Virus record (IMG/VR): IMGVR_UViG_3300035698_029194 | Coordinates: 1-32,515 of that record | Origin: a virus | Reading direction: 5' to 3' (one strand) | DNA: 32,515 bases | Part shown: positions 1-7,470 of the stretch, in pieces | How positions within the stretch are numbered: the stretch's first letter is position 1 | Layout of the letters: each line of letters starts with the position of its first letter | The notes under the pieces: generated by a model | Told to the model about the DNA's origin: nothing | The model's input: the letters and a program-made list of their open reading frames with translations, nothing else | Databases searched by the model: none | Position numbers and translations under genes: made by a program

Positions 1-933
1 CAAATCCCATATACCAATGTAACAACAGATGACTTTGATTACTCTTCTGCATTTACTTATGATGGCTCTTCTCTTTATGTGCAGTCTGGTATTACTCTAA
101 ATAATCCAGCATCAACAGCTTCTATTGATAGCACATTTACTATGTCCAAAGATGTAAAATTAGCTGGTGGTGGTTCAGGCATGTTATGGTTAATGAAAGA
201 TAGTGCCGATAATAATACCTACTACGGTGGAATTTCTTGTGAAATTGCTGACCCTACAAATGGTTCAGAAGATGGAACAATACATATAAGAGAAATGATT
301 GGTGGTTCACTGGTAAATGCGTTTAATCTTGTCGGTGGAAACATTGAAACTATCGGAGATTTAACACACGATGACTCTACTGCTTCTGACTTCTCCATTT
401 ATAATGCCGACCAAGATAAAGATATACTTGTTAAGATTAACGATGGTGGCACACCAAGAACAGCTATTCAAGTTCACGGTGATGAAGGTTCTGTAAGTTT
501 CCCTAGACAAAGTGGGGCTTCGGCTCACAGAAACGCAAACCAAACAATAGCTACTTCAACTTGGACGACTGTTGAAGTGAATACGGAATTTTTTGATACT
601 CTTGGGGAATTAGACTTAGTAACCAATAAAGGAAGATTTACCGCAAAAAAAGATGGTATTTATATGGCTAGTGGTTCTGTTAACTGGTTAAACACAAATG
701 CCAATGTTGAATATTATCTAGCAATAAGAAAAAATACTGCAGACTATACCGCTTGGCAACATTACGAAAGTTCTGCTACAAATGCGTTTTTACCATTATC
801 CACCTCCTCTTTATTTACATTATCTGTTGGAGATTACTTGGAATTAGTAGTCTTTCAAAATAGTGGAGGTAATGAAACAATAGAAGGGGTTTCAAAATGG
901 AGGGTTGGCTTCTCTATAGCCAAAATACATTAA
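1..933 (+). CDS. Virion protein with C-terminal C1q-like domain (5' truncated)
   Basis: The reading frame is open from the first base, so the N-terminus lies outside the window; GTG at 79 is an internal codon rather than a convincing start. The last ~130 residues follow the C1q/TNF-like pattern common in virus structural proteins: an opening with an ANQTIA-type segment, then RFTAKKDGIY, a strand containing YYLAIRKN, and the LSVGDYLELVV strand. The preceding part is Gly/Ser/Thr/Asp-rich and repetitive, typical of fibres or head decorations. Its position just before the connector genes suggests a head fibre or decoration rather than a tail fibre, but this is inference from synteny. The stop abuts the next ATG, so the genes are probably co-transcribed. 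Confidence 0.72.
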   Translation, partial: QIPYTNVTTDDFDYSSAFTYDGSSLYVQSGITLNNPASTASIDSTFTMSKDVKLAGGGSGMLWLMKDSADNNTYYGGISCEIADPTNGSEDGTIHIREMIGGSLVNAFNLVGGNIETIGDLTHDDSTASDFSIYNADQDKDILVKINDGGTPRTAIQVHGDEGSVSFPRQSGASAHRNANQTIATSTWTTVEVNTEFFDTLGELDLVTNKGRFTAKKDGIYMASGSVNWLNTNANVEYYLAIRKNTADYTAWQHYESSATNAFLPLSTSSLFTLSVGDYLELVVFQNSGGNETIEGVSKWRVGFSIAKIH

Positions 934-1170
934 ATGAAAATACTAAAAATAACAAAGTTTGATAAAGACATGATTGAGGTAACGCTGGAGGGCTACGAAC
1001 ACGCTAGACCTTGTTTCCCTGCTACAATAAGTAAAGAGAATCTGGAAACAGAACTTAAAGCATGGAAAGTAAATCAGGATTCAGTAGATGCAGAGAACGC
1101 TAATACAACTCCAGCTAAAGAAACACCGCTGACTAAAGAAATAACCGACCTAGTCGGAAAGGAGATATAA
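934..1170 (+). CDS. Small hypothetical protein, 78 aa
   Basis: ATG follows the previous TAA with no gap. The upstream sequence has no good Shine-Dalgarno (SD) match, so translation probably depends on coupling to the preceding gene. The first ~50 residues look folded (ILKITKFDKDMIEVTLEGYE), and the C-terminal tail is rich in Asn, Thr, Lys and Glu. I do not recognise the family. It lies in a run of very small genes between the C1q-like protein and the connectors; a head-associated accessory role is possible but unsupported. Confidence 0.6.
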   Translation: MKILKITKFDKDMIEVTLEGYEHARPCFPATISKENLETELKAWKVNQDSVDAENANTTPAKETPLTKEITDLVGKEI

Positions 1171-1171
1171 T

Positions 1172-1407
1172 ATGGACGTAACAATCAGAAATATTATGAA
1201 TATTTTGTTGATACCAATTATGTTAGAGATGATGCTGCCAACTATGATTCTGGTGGTAATGGTGGGCAGATGCGATTAGTTGTAACTGCAGCTGACAAGA
1301 TAATCATAAGGTCTAAGTTATTAGATTCTGAAACTCCAGCTAGCAATAACTATGCTAATGATACTCAGAGTAGAATTAGGATAAATAGAATAACTTATTC
1401 AACTTAA
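1172..1407 (+). pseudogene. Small gene with apparent one-base frameshift near its start
   Basis: A good SD (GGAGAT at 1161-1166) leads to ATG 1172, whose frame begins MDVTIRN and then stops after 34 codons. From about 1186 a different frame (the one of codon 1183-1185) carries clearly protein-like sequence up to TAA 1405-1407, including YYEYFVDTNYVRDD and RIRINRITYST. That frame has no start codon near the SD. One extra A in the AAA run at 1189-1191 would join MDVTIR to KYYEYFVDTN and give a ~78-codon protein. Alternatively one extra G at 1174-1175 would give MGRNNQKYYEYF. The first is favoured because two nearby genes begin MVDVTI. It may be a real inactivating mutation, a sequence error or recoding. 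Function unknown. Confidence 0.55.
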
Positions 1408-1418
1408 TTTTGAATAAG
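1394..1418 (+). other. Perfect 9-bp hairpin over a stop codon
   Basis: CTTATTCAA (1394-1402) and TTGAATAAG (1410-1418) are perfect inverted repeats around a 7-nt loop that contains the TAA stop of the frameshifted gene. No strong T-tract follows, so it is a weak intrinsic terminator at best. It could mark an mRNA processing point or limit coupling to the next gene, whose SD lies just downstream. Confidence 0.45.
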
Positions 1419-1448
1419 AAGAATATAATGATTAAGGAGATGGTAATA

Positions 1449-1643
1449 ATGGATAAGAAACAAGCAATGGATTTGTTGACACAAGTTTGTGCCAACTTTA
1501 GAGGAACTATTCAAGAGCATCAGGCTTTACAACAAGCTCTTAAAATAGTTTCAGAAGAAGAAGCAACAGTTAATATCGAAAAGTCTACATTAAGAAATAG
1601 TGGAATTGATGTAAATAAAAAAGGAGGCAAAAAAAATGGTTGA
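1449..1643 (+). CDS. Small hypothetical protein, 64 aa
   Basis: The ATG at 1449 is chosen over the upstream TTG (1410) and ATG (1428) because AAGGAGATGG lies at proper spacing before it; the earlier starts fall in or next to the 1394-1418 hairpin. The protein is short and polar, with a predicted helix (KQAMDLLTQVCANFRGTIQEHQALQQALKIV) that is best read as two segments, and a Lys/Gly-rich tail. No family recognised. Its last codons supply the SD (GGAGG) for the next gene, which it overlaps by 8 nt. Confidence 0.6.
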   Translation: MDKKQAMDLLTQVCANFRGTIQEHQALQQALKIVSEEEATVNIEKSTLRNSGIDVNKKGGKKNG

Positions 1644-1854
1644 TGTGACCATTAAAGACGTTCCTAGTGGAGCAGAAGATAGTGTAATGAATTTGGGGAT
1701 GGTTGCAATAGAGAGATTCATAAAAACAAGAGATGTGAAAGTAGAGAAAGAAGTTTCGGACAAGTTCACTACAGATATAAATACAATAAGAGAAGCGAAT
1801 GGTCTTGAAAAGAAATATCCTGACACAATAAAAGAAGAAGTATTAGAACCATAA
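1636..1854 (+). CDS. Small hypothetical protein, 72 aa, MVDVTI family start
   Basis: ATG 1636 is preceded by AAAGGAGG at good spacing. The protein starts MVDVTIKDVPSGAED and continues as a charged, mostly helical sequence. No known family recognised. The opening motif recurs in the next micro-gene and in the gene at 1172, suggesting small related proteins or a shared N-terminal signal. It sits in the head/connector block, so a minor virion or assembly role is possible. Confidence 0.6.
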   Translation: MVDVTIKDVPSGAEDSVMNLGMVAIERFIKTRDVKVEKEVSDKFTTDINTIREANGLEKKYPDTIKEEVLEP

Positions 1855-1869
1855 AACGGAGGTGAAATA

Positions 1870-1950
1870 ATGGTAGATGTAACAATAAATAAGAAAACAA
1901 TTATAAAAACAGAGAAAACAAAGCCAACGATAAAAGTGGAGCCAAAATAA
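1870..1950 (+). CDS. Micro-protein, 26 aa, MVDVTI start
   Basis: CGGAGGTG lies 5-6 nt before ATG 1870, a strong SD. The product starts MVDVTINKKTII and is Lys/Thr-rich, ending in VEPK. The N-terminal six residues match those of the preceding gene, and the two genes have similar SD-start contexts. It may be a truncated duplicate of that gene or a genuine micro-protein. No function can be assigned. Confidence 0.45.
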   Translation: MVDVTINKKTIIKTEKTKPTIKVEPK

Positions 1951-1968
1951 ATATATTTAAATAAAAGC
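1951..1968 (+). promoter_or_regulatory. Archaeal TATA-box promoter, copy 1
   Basis: ATATATTTAAATAAAAG, with TTTAAATA at 1956-1963, is nearly identical to sequences at 5191 and 12699. Archaeal transcription starts about 25 nt after the TATA box, i.e. near 1985. That is only ~10 nt before ATG 1996, and no clear SD is present, so the mRNA for the connector gene may be nearly leaderless. Confidence 0.7.
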
Positions 1969-1995
1969 AAAAGCAAGGGTTATTATAGTGATATC

Positions 1996-3216
1996 ATGTC
2001 TGTAAAAATTAGAGTTAGGAATCCAGAAGTATCTGATCTAGAGAGAACAAAATTAACTTCAGATGTTTCATCTGGAACAACAATAGATGTTGATAGTGTT
2101 ACTGGGTTCTCCGCAACCGATTATATTGTAGTTGGAGAACCAAAATCAGATTTTGCGGAAACAAAAAATATTTCAAGCATTTCGAGTTTAACAATAACTA
2201 TTAGTTCTGCAATTGCAAGAAGCCATTATGATGGAGATGGGGTATATAAAACCCTTTATAATCAAATAAAGATTTATAGATCAGATTCTAAGACTGGAAC
2301 ATTTTCAGCAATAGCTACAATTGATGCTGATTTTTCTGATCACGATGGAGAAACAGTGTATAGTGATGCGACAGGAACAACATCAAAATGGTATAAATCA
2401 AGTTTTTATAATTCTACTTCTATTCAAGAATCTGAACTATCCAGTGCTTCAAAAGGATCTGGACCTTACGCATACATAACTCCTGCTGAATTTAGATTAA
2501 GAACTGGTATAACAGCTAATGATTGTCCAGACTCTGCATTAGAAACATTTTTGAATCGTGCAACTAGCGAGATACGAGACAATATTTATATTTTAAGGAG
2601 AAGAGAAGTTATTTCAAAAACACTTGAGGGAAGTGAGAACAGATACTATTTTACACACTTATACTTAGCTGATGATAATCTTGATGGAGTTGTAGACAAA
2701 AACGATATGGAGGTTCTAGAAAGAAACTCTGATGGTTCAGTAGAAAATGATATAACAGACCAAGTAGACACTTTGAATCAATACGATGGTTACTTTACTT
2801 TGAACACTGGGTATCCTTCAGATGACACTTACAATATTTTTGTAACATATCGTTGGACAAGATATCCTTTTGCGGAAGTTACAGAAGACTTGGAAGAGCT
2901 TAATCTTTCACTTGCTATGCAATGGGTTATTGATTATATTAGAACAATAGCTTTTAAGAGAGGAGTAACTAGCCAAGGAACCTCTGGAATGAATATTAAT
3001 AGAAGCCCAGATGTTTTAAATGATTTATATAAACATTATGAAGAAGTTTCAAAAGATAGATATCGAAAAGTAAAGCCAATAAAGTTTGTTAAATATAGGG
3101 GGAATACTGGACTTACTCAAACTCCGGGAAGGAGAGTACAACCAATAAAAGTGGATAGTATGTATTCAGAAGAGGATCTTGATCAAAAACTATTTAGATA
3201 CCGGAGGAGAAATTAA
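1996..3216 (+). CDS. Putative head-tail connector with N-terminal FN3-like region
   Basis: The 406-residue protein has a beta-rich N-terminal half (about residues 1-150) with a fibronectin-III-like repeat (IKIYRSDSKTGTFSAIATI ... WYKSSFYNSTS). A mainly helical C-terminal half follows, starting YITPAEFRLRTGI and ALETFLNRATSEIRD. That pattern matches the helical adaptor (gp6/gp15-type) that plugs onto the portal in siphoviruses, and the gene precedes a head-closure and a neck protein. The C-terminus is basic (RYRRRN). The FN3-like extension makes it much longer than typical connectors (~100-150 aa). It probably acts at the head-tail joint; the call relies on order plus weak motif resemblance. 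Confidence 0.55.
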   Translation: MSVKIRVRNPEVSDLERTKLTSDVSSGTTIDVDSVTGFSATDYIVVGEPKSDFAETKNISSISSLTITISSAIARSHYDGDGVYKTLYNQIKIYRSDSKTGTFSAIATIDADFSDHDGETVYSDATGTTSKWYKSSFYNSTSIQESELSSASKGSGPYAYITPAEFRLRTGITANDCPDSALETFLNRATSEIRDNIYILRRREVISKTLEGSENRYYFTHLYLADDNLDGVVDKNDMEVLERNSDGSVENDITDQVDTLNQYDGYFTLNTGYPSDDTYNIFVTYRWTRYPFAEVTEDLEELNLSLAMQWVIDYIRTIAFKRGVTSQGTSGMNINRSPDVLNDLYKHYEEVSKDRYRKVKPIKFVKYRGNTGLTQTPGRRVQPIKVDSMYSEEDLDQKLFRYRRRN

Positions 3217-3602
3217 TGTCTTTAAACCCTAAAATAGATTTTGATTCATTTATTGAAGAATTTGGAACACGTGTTATTTGGAGAAAAAACACAGAAGAAT
3301 ATGATGCACAAACAGGTGAACCATTAAACAGTTTTACCGAGAGACCAATAAAAGCCATTATTTATAGTTTATCAAAAATGGAGAGAATAATGAATCCAGC
3401 AACCCTTGATGAACAAATAATAAATGCTAATTTTAAAGGAGATTCTGGCGTAGTAATAAACGATGAAATAAAGATTGGAACAGAAATATATAAGGTAAAG
3501 CGATTAATAGAGAATCCAACTATTTCTTTCCCAACAGAAAATATTAATAATACTACTGTCTTGAAAACATTCGAGTTAAGAAAAAGAGTAGAGAGTGCTT
3601 AA
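3216..3602 (+). CDS. Putative head-closure (stopper) protein
   Basis: Start ATG 3216 overlaps the previous stop (TAATG) and follows GGAGGAG. The 128 aa are beta-rich and match the pattern of SPP1 gp16/HK97-type head-tail adaptors: FGTRVIWRKNTEEYDAQTGE, IIYSLS, a central GDSGVVINDEIKIGTEIYKVKR strand pair (seen around residues 72-94), and a C-terminal strand. In siphoviruses this protein closes the head after packaging and binds the tail. Order (connector, stopper, gp10-like neck protein, terminator) supports the call. No domain is diagnostic on its own. Confidence 0.6.
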   Translation: MSLNPKIDFDSFIEEFGTRVIWRKNTEEYDAQTGEPLNSFTERPIKAIIYSLSKMERIMNPATLDEQIINANFKGDSGVVINDEIKIGTEIYKVKRLIENPTISFPTENINNTTVLKTFELRKRVESA

Positions 3603-3603
3603 A

Positions 3604-4995
3604 ATGGCTGATCCCGAAATAGAAAGGGGAATGAATAAGTGGCTAGAAAACTTTTTAGAAGAATTTTGTAAAGCTGTTGTTCTTGATGCGATGGAGAATG
3701 CTTCAGAGCACGGAGAATTAAGAAACTCTATAAAGTGGGAAAAAACAGGAGACTTGCAATACAGAATATATTCTGATCATCCTGCTGCAAAATTTATCGA
3801 GTATGGCACAAGAGCACACACAATAAGACCAAGGAATAAGAAATCTCTTGCCTTTAGTATTGGGGGAAGCGATGTCATGGTTAAGGGTGTTGAACATCCA
3901 GGATGTTTTTTAGATGGAAATGTTAATATAGAAACGATTGAAGGAAAGAAGAGAATATCGGAAATAAAAATCGGAGATTTAGTATTAACACATCTAAACA
4001 GATACAAAAAAGTAAAAAAAACATTAAGAGGTTCATTCAAAGAAAATGAAGAATATATAAGAATAGAAACACCTTTAGGTGGACATATTTCTGTAACACT
4101 TGAGCACAAGATTCTTTGTTTAGAAAATAATGAAAAAATTTGGAAAGACGCTAAGAATATAAAGAAAAATGATGTTTTGTTTATAAATATTTCTAGAAAA
4201 GAAAACAACAAAAAAAAAGTTAAATGTAAAATATGTGGTGTAAATTTTAAAAATCTTCAGACACACATCAGGGTTCATAATTTTACTAAAAAAATGTATC
4301 TTAAAAAATATCCCGACGATACGAAATATTTTGAAAGCAAAGAATCTTTTTCGAAAAAAGGTATTGCTGGTGCAAAAATTACATCAGAAATGTATAAGAA
4401 AGGGAAAATAAAAATATGGAATAAAGGATTGACTAAAGAAACAAGCATTAGTATTTTAAAAGGAACAATTAAAAGCAAAGAAACAATTAGAAGAAAAATA
4501 AAAAATGGGTGTTATTGGACTCAATTAGAGAAAGAAAGATATAAGAAAGCTATTGAAAAAACTAGAAAAAAAACAGTGGAACGAGCTCGTTTAGGCATAC
4601 ATAATTTTCAAGATCCCGAAGAACATAAAATTGCAATGAAAGCATTAGGTAAAAAACATAATGGTGGAACATATATTGAAATAAAAATGGAAAAGTATCT
4701 CAAAAAAATAAATAAAAAATTTGAGAAGCAATATCCTATAAAAAGAAAAGTAAAAACAAAGAATGGAAAAAACAGATATTTTTTTGTTGATTTTTTTATA
4801 CCTAAAGACAATTTGTTAATAGAGTGTGATGGTAAATATTGGCACAATTGGAAATCTGACAGAAAACGAGATAAAGAGATACTCTCGATTTTTCCCCACT
4901 ACAAAATAGCACATGTAACATTTGGTAAAAATATTAATTGGAAAATCTTTGATTTAAAAAGAATAAAAGAGGTGTCTTTGATTGAAAAAAAATAA
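3604..4995 (+). CDS. HK97 gp10-like neck protein N-part + N-intein + Vsr-like endonuclease
   Basis: Residues 1-100 are the N-extein, an HK97 gp10-type neck/tail-completion protein with the family motif IEYGTRAHTIRP and ending VKGVEHPG. The N-intein begins at Cys101 (3904): block A CFLDGNVNIET, then block B with VTLEHKILCL. From about residue 198 an endonuclease module follows: a C2H2-like finger (CKICG..HIRVH), NUMOD-like basic repeats (NKGLTKET), and a PD-(D/E)XK core with FVDFFIP and IECDGKYWH resembling Vsr/DUF559 nucleases. The ORF ends without a C-intein; that is encoded by the overlapping next ORF. ATG 3604 is preferred to GTG 3595 because it sits directly after the previous stop. The extein product after trans-splicing would be 122 aa, the normal gp10 size. 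Confidence 0.85.
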   Translation: MADPEIERGMNKWLENFLEEFCKAVVLDAMENASEHGELRNSIKWEKTGDLQYRIYSDHPAAKFIEYGTRAHTIRPRNKKSLAFSIGGSDVMVKGVEHPGCFLDGNVNIETIEGKKRISEIKIGDLVLTHLNRYKKVKKTLRGSFKENEEYIRIETPLGGHISVTLEHKILCLENNEKIWKDAKNIKKNDVLFINISRKENNKKKVKCKICGVNFKNLQTHIRVHNFTKKMYLKKYPDDTKYFESKESFSKKGIAGAKITSEMYKKGKIKIWNKGLTKETSISILKGTIKSKETIRRKIKNGCYWTQLEKERYKKAIEKTRKKTVERARLGIHNFQDPEEHKIAMKALGKKHNGGTYIEIKMEKYLKKINKKFEKQYPIKRKVKTKNGKNRYFFVDFFIPKDNLLIECDGKYWHNWKSDRKRDKEILSIFPHYKIAHVTFGKNINWKIFDLKRIKEVSLIEKK

Positions 4996-5119
4996 AATAA
5001 TACCAGTTTTTGTCGAAAAAATTGAAAAAAGAAAAATAAAGAAAAAGAGAGGAATACTTTATGATTTGGAAGTAGAAGATGACGGAAGTTATATCGCTGG
5101 AAATATTGTTGTACATAAT
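3904..5119 (+). mobile_element. Split intein with internal endonuclease (neck gene)
   Basis: The element runs from Cys1 of the N-intein to the terminal Asn of the C-intein, with Ser as the +1 nucleophile. Removing it joins HPG to SPPRPFM, which restores the conserved HPG-x-PRPFM motif of gp10 proteins. The split lies where inteins usually carry a homing endonuclease, and the endonuclease is fused to the N-half. Confidence 0.85.
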
Positions 5120-5188
5120 TCTCCTCCAAGACCATTCATGGAACCAAGTATTATTCTTAATTTACAGAGAAGAGAAAACAAACAATAA
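4982..5188 (+). CDS. C-intein + C-extein of the HK97 gp10-like neck protein
   Basis: TTG 4982 is the start, preceded by AGAGGTG (4968-4974) at 7 nt. It overlaps the end of the upstream ORF by 14 nt in the +1 frame. Residues 1-46 are a C-intein: block F LYDLEVEDDGSYIAGNIVVHN ends in the canonical His-Asn. Ser47 starts the C-extein SPPRPFMEPSI, the C-terminal motif of gp10 neck proteins. The two polypeptides would associate and splice in trans. An A8 run at the overlap (4985-4992) could alternatively allow slippage into one chain, but the SD argues for separate translation. Confidence 0.87.
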   Translation: MKKNKIIPVFVEKIEKRKIKKKRGILYDLEVEDDGSYIAGNIVVHNSPPRPFMEPSIILNLQRRENKQ

Positions 5189-5190
5189 AA

Positions 5191-5207
5191 ATATATTTAA
5201 ATAAAAG
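5191..5207 (+). promoter_or_regulatory. Archaeal TATA-box promoter, copy 2
   Basis: ATATATTTAAATAAAAG with TTTAAATA at 5196-5203, the same 17 bases as copy 1. Expected start of transcription is near 5225, giving a ~45-nt leader with AAGGAGCAGG before ATG 5270. It drives the tail gene block. Confidence 0.7.
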
Positions 5208-5269
5208 AAAACGGCTTCTATTTTTAACTCTAAGGAAGAGTTTCAATAAACTGCAAGGAGCAGGTATAA

Positions 5270-5941
5270 ATGAAGAGATTAAAGAATGCTATAATTAACG
5301 ATTTCCGTAAATTCTTAACAGATCCAGCCGAGAGAGGAACAACAACTTCTGATACATTTAGTGGTGATGGATCAACGACAGAATTTACTTTAACTAAAAG
5401 ATCCCTAATGTATGTAGACAGCATAACAATTGATGGGACAGCAAAAAAACTTAATAGAGATTATTATATTGATTTTGGTAGAAGCAAAACTTATGGAATA
5501 ATAACTTTTGTTTCAGCACCAAGCAATAGTACTGTAATAATTGTTTCTTATTATTATGGAGAAAACTGGATTTACCCTGGATTCCCTAGAAAAGATGCTA
5601 ATATGCCAAGGCTTGGTTTTAGAAGAATAGGTGGAGGAGCAAAAAGTGCTGGTGTTGGAGACCAAGTTGAGTTCATTGAACCAGTTTATAGAATTGGTAT
5701 TTGGGTTAGAAGTGGAGATCCTTACACAATAGATGGAGAAACCTATTCCGGAGATAAATTATTAGACTTTATTGAGAATGATATTTACAAAAAAATAGTT
5801 TCTATGCGTAGAGATCATTATGAACCATACAAAGTTACAACGATGCGAGTTGAAGATGGTGTAGATGTTGATTTTGATGAAGCATTTGAGCTTAATAGGA
5901 GGGAAATGAGAATATATTTCCATTATCAGAAAAGTTATTAA
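5270..5941 (+). CDS. Putative tail terminator / tail completion protein
   Basis: The gene lies between the gp10-like neck gene and the tail tube gene, the usual slot for the tail terminator. The 223 aa start basic and helical, then carry a beta module (FSGDGSTTEFTLTKRS ... IITFVSAPSNSTVIIVSYYYG, about residues 30-100) that also occurs in the hub protein at 10218. The C-terminal half (VEFIEPVYRIGIWV, then a helix, then MRIYFHYQKSY) has the alpha/beta layout of terminators. The extra beta module is unusual in this role. Assignment rests on synteny; start supported by SD AAGGAG. Confidence 0.5.
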   Translation: MKRLKNAIINDFRKFLTDPAERGTTTSDTFSGDGSTTEFTLTKRSLMYVDSITIDGTAKKLNRDYYIDFGRSKTYGIITFVSAPSNSTVIIVSYYYGENWIYPGFPRKDANMPRLGFRRIGGGAKSAGVGDQVEFIEPVYRIGIWVRSGDPYTIDGETYSGDKLLDFIENDIYKKIVSMRRDHYEPYKVTTMRVEDGVDVDFDEAFELNRREMRIYFHYQKSY

Positions 5942-5967
5942 GTGTTTAGGCTTAACAAAACACTTAA
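5938..5967 (+). terminator. 10-bp perfect hairpin over the stop codon
   Basis: TTAAGTGTTT (5938-5947) pairs with AAACACTTAA (5958-5967) across a 10-nt loop. The left arm includes the TAA stop of the preceding gene. It is AT-rich and no T-run follows directly, so it may be a 3'-end stabiliser or weak terminator ahead of the highly expressed tail tube gene. Confidence 0.4.
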
Positions 5968-6070
5968 AAAGTATTAAAGAAAAAGTAATGAAAGGAAAAT
6001 CGTCATGATAGTGATTGTTTTTTTAACAAAAGTAAAAAAAAGTAATAAAAAATAGGTAGGTGAATTAATA

Positions 6071-7096
6071 ATGACAAGTATTGGAGGTATAAAAGGTAGA
6101 GTTGCCTTTGTAAAGGAATCAGATTATGGTACAGATCCTGGATCAGGGTATGGAACTATTGGGATGATTCAAGGAAGTCCAGAAGTAACAGGAGATAATC
6201 AAACAATTCCTGTAAATGCTGCTGGAAGAATAAATTCGAGAAGAATATTAGCAGGTGCATTTAAATGTGGTGCATCAGTTGATTGGTTTGTTCAAGATGC
6301 GAATTTTTTAATTCTTAGTCTTGGGGCTTTTGATACAACAAGTCCCGTAACAAATACAAGCAATTATCAACACTATGGTGTTTCAGAGGATACAACATCA
6401 ACTGATACAACACCTGTTGAGTATGAGATAAATCCATTCACACTAAGTTTTGGATTAGAAGCAACAACAGATGATGTATTAACTGTTACTGGATGTAAAA
6501 CAAATTCATTAACATTAACACTGAACACAAATGAACCATTGAGAGCAAGTGCTACAATAATGGGACAAAAAATAAATTATGGTACTTCAGCACAAACAAT
6601 AACTGAAATCGGTTATGGTCCTTGGATGTATCACGATAAAGGAACATTAATGCTAGATGACGCAGCAGTTGCTGATTTAACTGAATTATCAGTAACAGTA
6701 GAGAATAACTTGAAAGAGGTTGTTGGAATATTACCAACAAGTAGCAAGAGATGCATAACAGATTTGTTGCAAGGTAATAGAACAGTTTCTGGCTCAGTTA
6801 CATTCAATTATGATACATACACAGAATTGAGCAAGTTTTTGGGTGATACAGATAATGCAACAAGTGTTGATGATGATGATGTAAAAAGTTTCGACATAAC
6901 AGTTTTATTAGACAATAGTGAAACAACAACAAGTGCAGATTACAGAGGAATATATTTAGAACTAAAAGATGTTAAGTTAGGAACATTAAGAAAAAGTATA
7001 CCAATGGATGGAAGCGTAGTACAAGAAACATATGAGTTCAAAGCAAGGAAAGTAAGAGCGTCATATTACGATACTACAGATACAGATCCATGGTAA
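6071..7096 (+). CDS. Major tail tube protein
   Basis: The 341-residue, Thr/Ser/Asp-rich beta protein has the hallmarks of the Phage_tube-type tail tube family: opening GRVAFVKESDYGTDP, a two-fold layout of antiparallel strands, LSVTVENNLKEVVG, and the RTVSGSVTFNYDT segment that aligns with the family's 'G.r.vsgs.t..y' motif. It forms the stacked hexameric rings of the tail. It sits directly before the tail chaperone and tape measure genes, as expected. ATG 6071 has SD TAGGTGAA. The ~130-nt gap before it holds the 5938 hairpin and AT-rich sequence, perhaps another promoter. Confidence 0.78.
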   Translation: MTSIGGIKGRVAFVKESDYGTDPGSGYGTIGMIQGSPEVTGDNQTIPVNAAGRINSRRILAGAFKCGASVDWFVQDANFLILSLGAFDTTSPVTNTSNYQHYGVSEDTTSTDTTPVEYEINPFTLSFGLEATTDDVLTVTGCKTNSLTLTLNTNEPLRASATIMGQKINYGTSAQTITEIGYGPWMYHDKGTLMLDDAAVADLTELSVTVENNLKEVVGILPTSSKRCITDLLQGNRTVSGSVTFNYDTYTELSKFLGDTDNATSVDDDDVKSFDITVLLDNSETTTSADYRGIYLELKDVKLGTLRKSIPMDGSVVQETYEFKARKVRASYYDTTDTDPW

Positions 7097-7122
7097 AATT
7101 AAAAAATATGGAGGAATGTTAA

Positions 7123-7470
7123 ATGGAAGAAAATTTGGTTGAGTTCAAGGCTCCTTCGGGAGACGAATACGAGTTTAGGAGATTAAAGTATCTCGAAAGA
7201 AATGATGTTTTGAGGAAAGGAAACAAAATAACAGCGAACATAAAGAAAGGCAAAGAACCAGAATTAAGCACAGAACCTGATCCATATGCTTTGCGAGAAG
7301 AGCAATTATGGAGATGTATAGTTAAGGCACCATGGTTAGGTGAAGGAAAAAAATGTTCGAGAGAAGACTTAAATAATATCAAGACAGAGGATATTGAAGG
7401 AATAGAAAAATTCGTTGATGGACTCAACTTCCCAAAGAGTGATGTTGAGGAAAAATCCGATGGGCAGTGA
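7123..7470 (+). CDS. Tail assembly chaperone, first ORF
   Basis: ATGGAGGA precedes ATG 7123. The 115-aa acidic/basic protein begins MEENLVEFKAPSGDEYEFRRL, typical of tail chaperones that recognise the tape measure protein. It sits between tube and tape measure genes, the diagnostic place of the gpG/gpGT pair of lambda-like viruses. It ends at TGA 7468-7470, overlapping the second ORF. A -1 shift around GGAAAAA at 7449-7455 would extend it into that ORF. Confidence 0.65.
   Translation: MEENLVEFKAPSGDEYEFRRLKYLERNDVLRKGNKITANIKKGKEPELSTEPDPYALREEQLWRCIVKAPWLGEGKKCSREDLNNIKTEDIEGIEKFVDGLNFPKSDVEEKSDGQ

Noticed and set aside
1590-1976. 128-codon antisense frame under the small genes
   Set aside because: It covers three SD-supported sense genes and a promoter and has no start signal of its own.
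3777-4211. 144-codon antisense frame under the neck/intein gene
   Set aside because: Phe/Leu/Ser-rich as expected from the complement of Lys/Glu-rich coding sequence; no SD.
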